Shown: piece by piece, positions 5,398 through 5,454 of the stretch
Layout of the letters: every line of letters begins with the position of its first letter
Position numbering within the stretch: the first letter of the stretch is position 1
From: a bacterium
GTDB taxonomy: Bacteria; UBP15; UBA6099; JAJRTR01
Direction: 5' to 3'
Assembly: GCA_024278215.1 (NCBI GenBank)
Contig: JAJRTR010000032.1
Coordinates: 1 to 5,454, forward strand
Length of the DNA: 5,454 nt
Notes under the pieces: model-generated
Databases searched by the model: none
What the model was told of the DNA's origin: nothing
What the model saw: only the letters and a program-made list of their open reading frames with translations
Made by a program: the position numbers and the translations under genes

Positions 5398-5454
5398 AAG
5401 TCCGAGCGCATGATAATTCCTTTCATTGAGCTATTTCCGGATAAAGATTGAGAC

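Overview
The window looks like chromosomal DNA of a Gram-negative, moderate-GC bacterium. The gene style (a sigma-54-dependent response regulator, an exported FecR/Ig-like protein ending in a thrombospondin-type-3-like Asp repeat, Ig-like cell-surface proteins and dispersed 'WIPDFAGM'-type palindromic repeats) would fit the deltaproteobacteria (Desulfobacterota/Myxococcota sense) or a neighbouring environmental phylum. This assignment is an inference; no marker gene here fixes the taxon.

Layout. Positions 1-23 are the last codons of an upstream plus-strand reading frame. Its TGA overlaps the ATG (sequence ATGA) of a complete NtrC-family response regulator (20-1387, receiver + AAA+ sigma-54 activation + Fis-type HTH). 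An intergenic stretch of about 400 bp (1388-1787) contains two small hairpins, an imperfect tandem 20/21-nt direct repeat and a weak promoter-like sequence. Next comes a two-gene plus-strand unit: a small STAS-domain protein of the anti-sigma-factor-antagonist type (1788-2120), overlapped by 11 nt by an exported FecR-like/Ig-like protein (2110-3333). Converging on it from the minus strand is an iron-sulfur 23S rRNA uracil-5-methyltransferase of the RumA/RlmD family (3378-4793). Upstream of that gene is a palindrome-rich dispersed repeat (about 4850-5002). The right edge holds the C-terminal part of an Ig-like surface protein on the minus strand (5089-5382), whose N-terminal side is missing or interrupted by an in-frame stop.

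How the genes relate. The regulator probably partners with a sensor kinase encoded just upstream, because of the ATGA coupling, although only six residues of that gene are visible. The STAS and FecR/Ig genes are probably co-transcribed and translationally coupled, pairing a cytoplasmic switch-like domain with an envelope protein. Neither the kinase/phosphatase nor the sigma factor expected for a classical partner-switching module is in the window. The methyltransferase is housekeeping (rRNA modification) and is probably unrelated to its neighbours. No tRNA, rRNA, CRISPR array, transposase or integrase was recognised.
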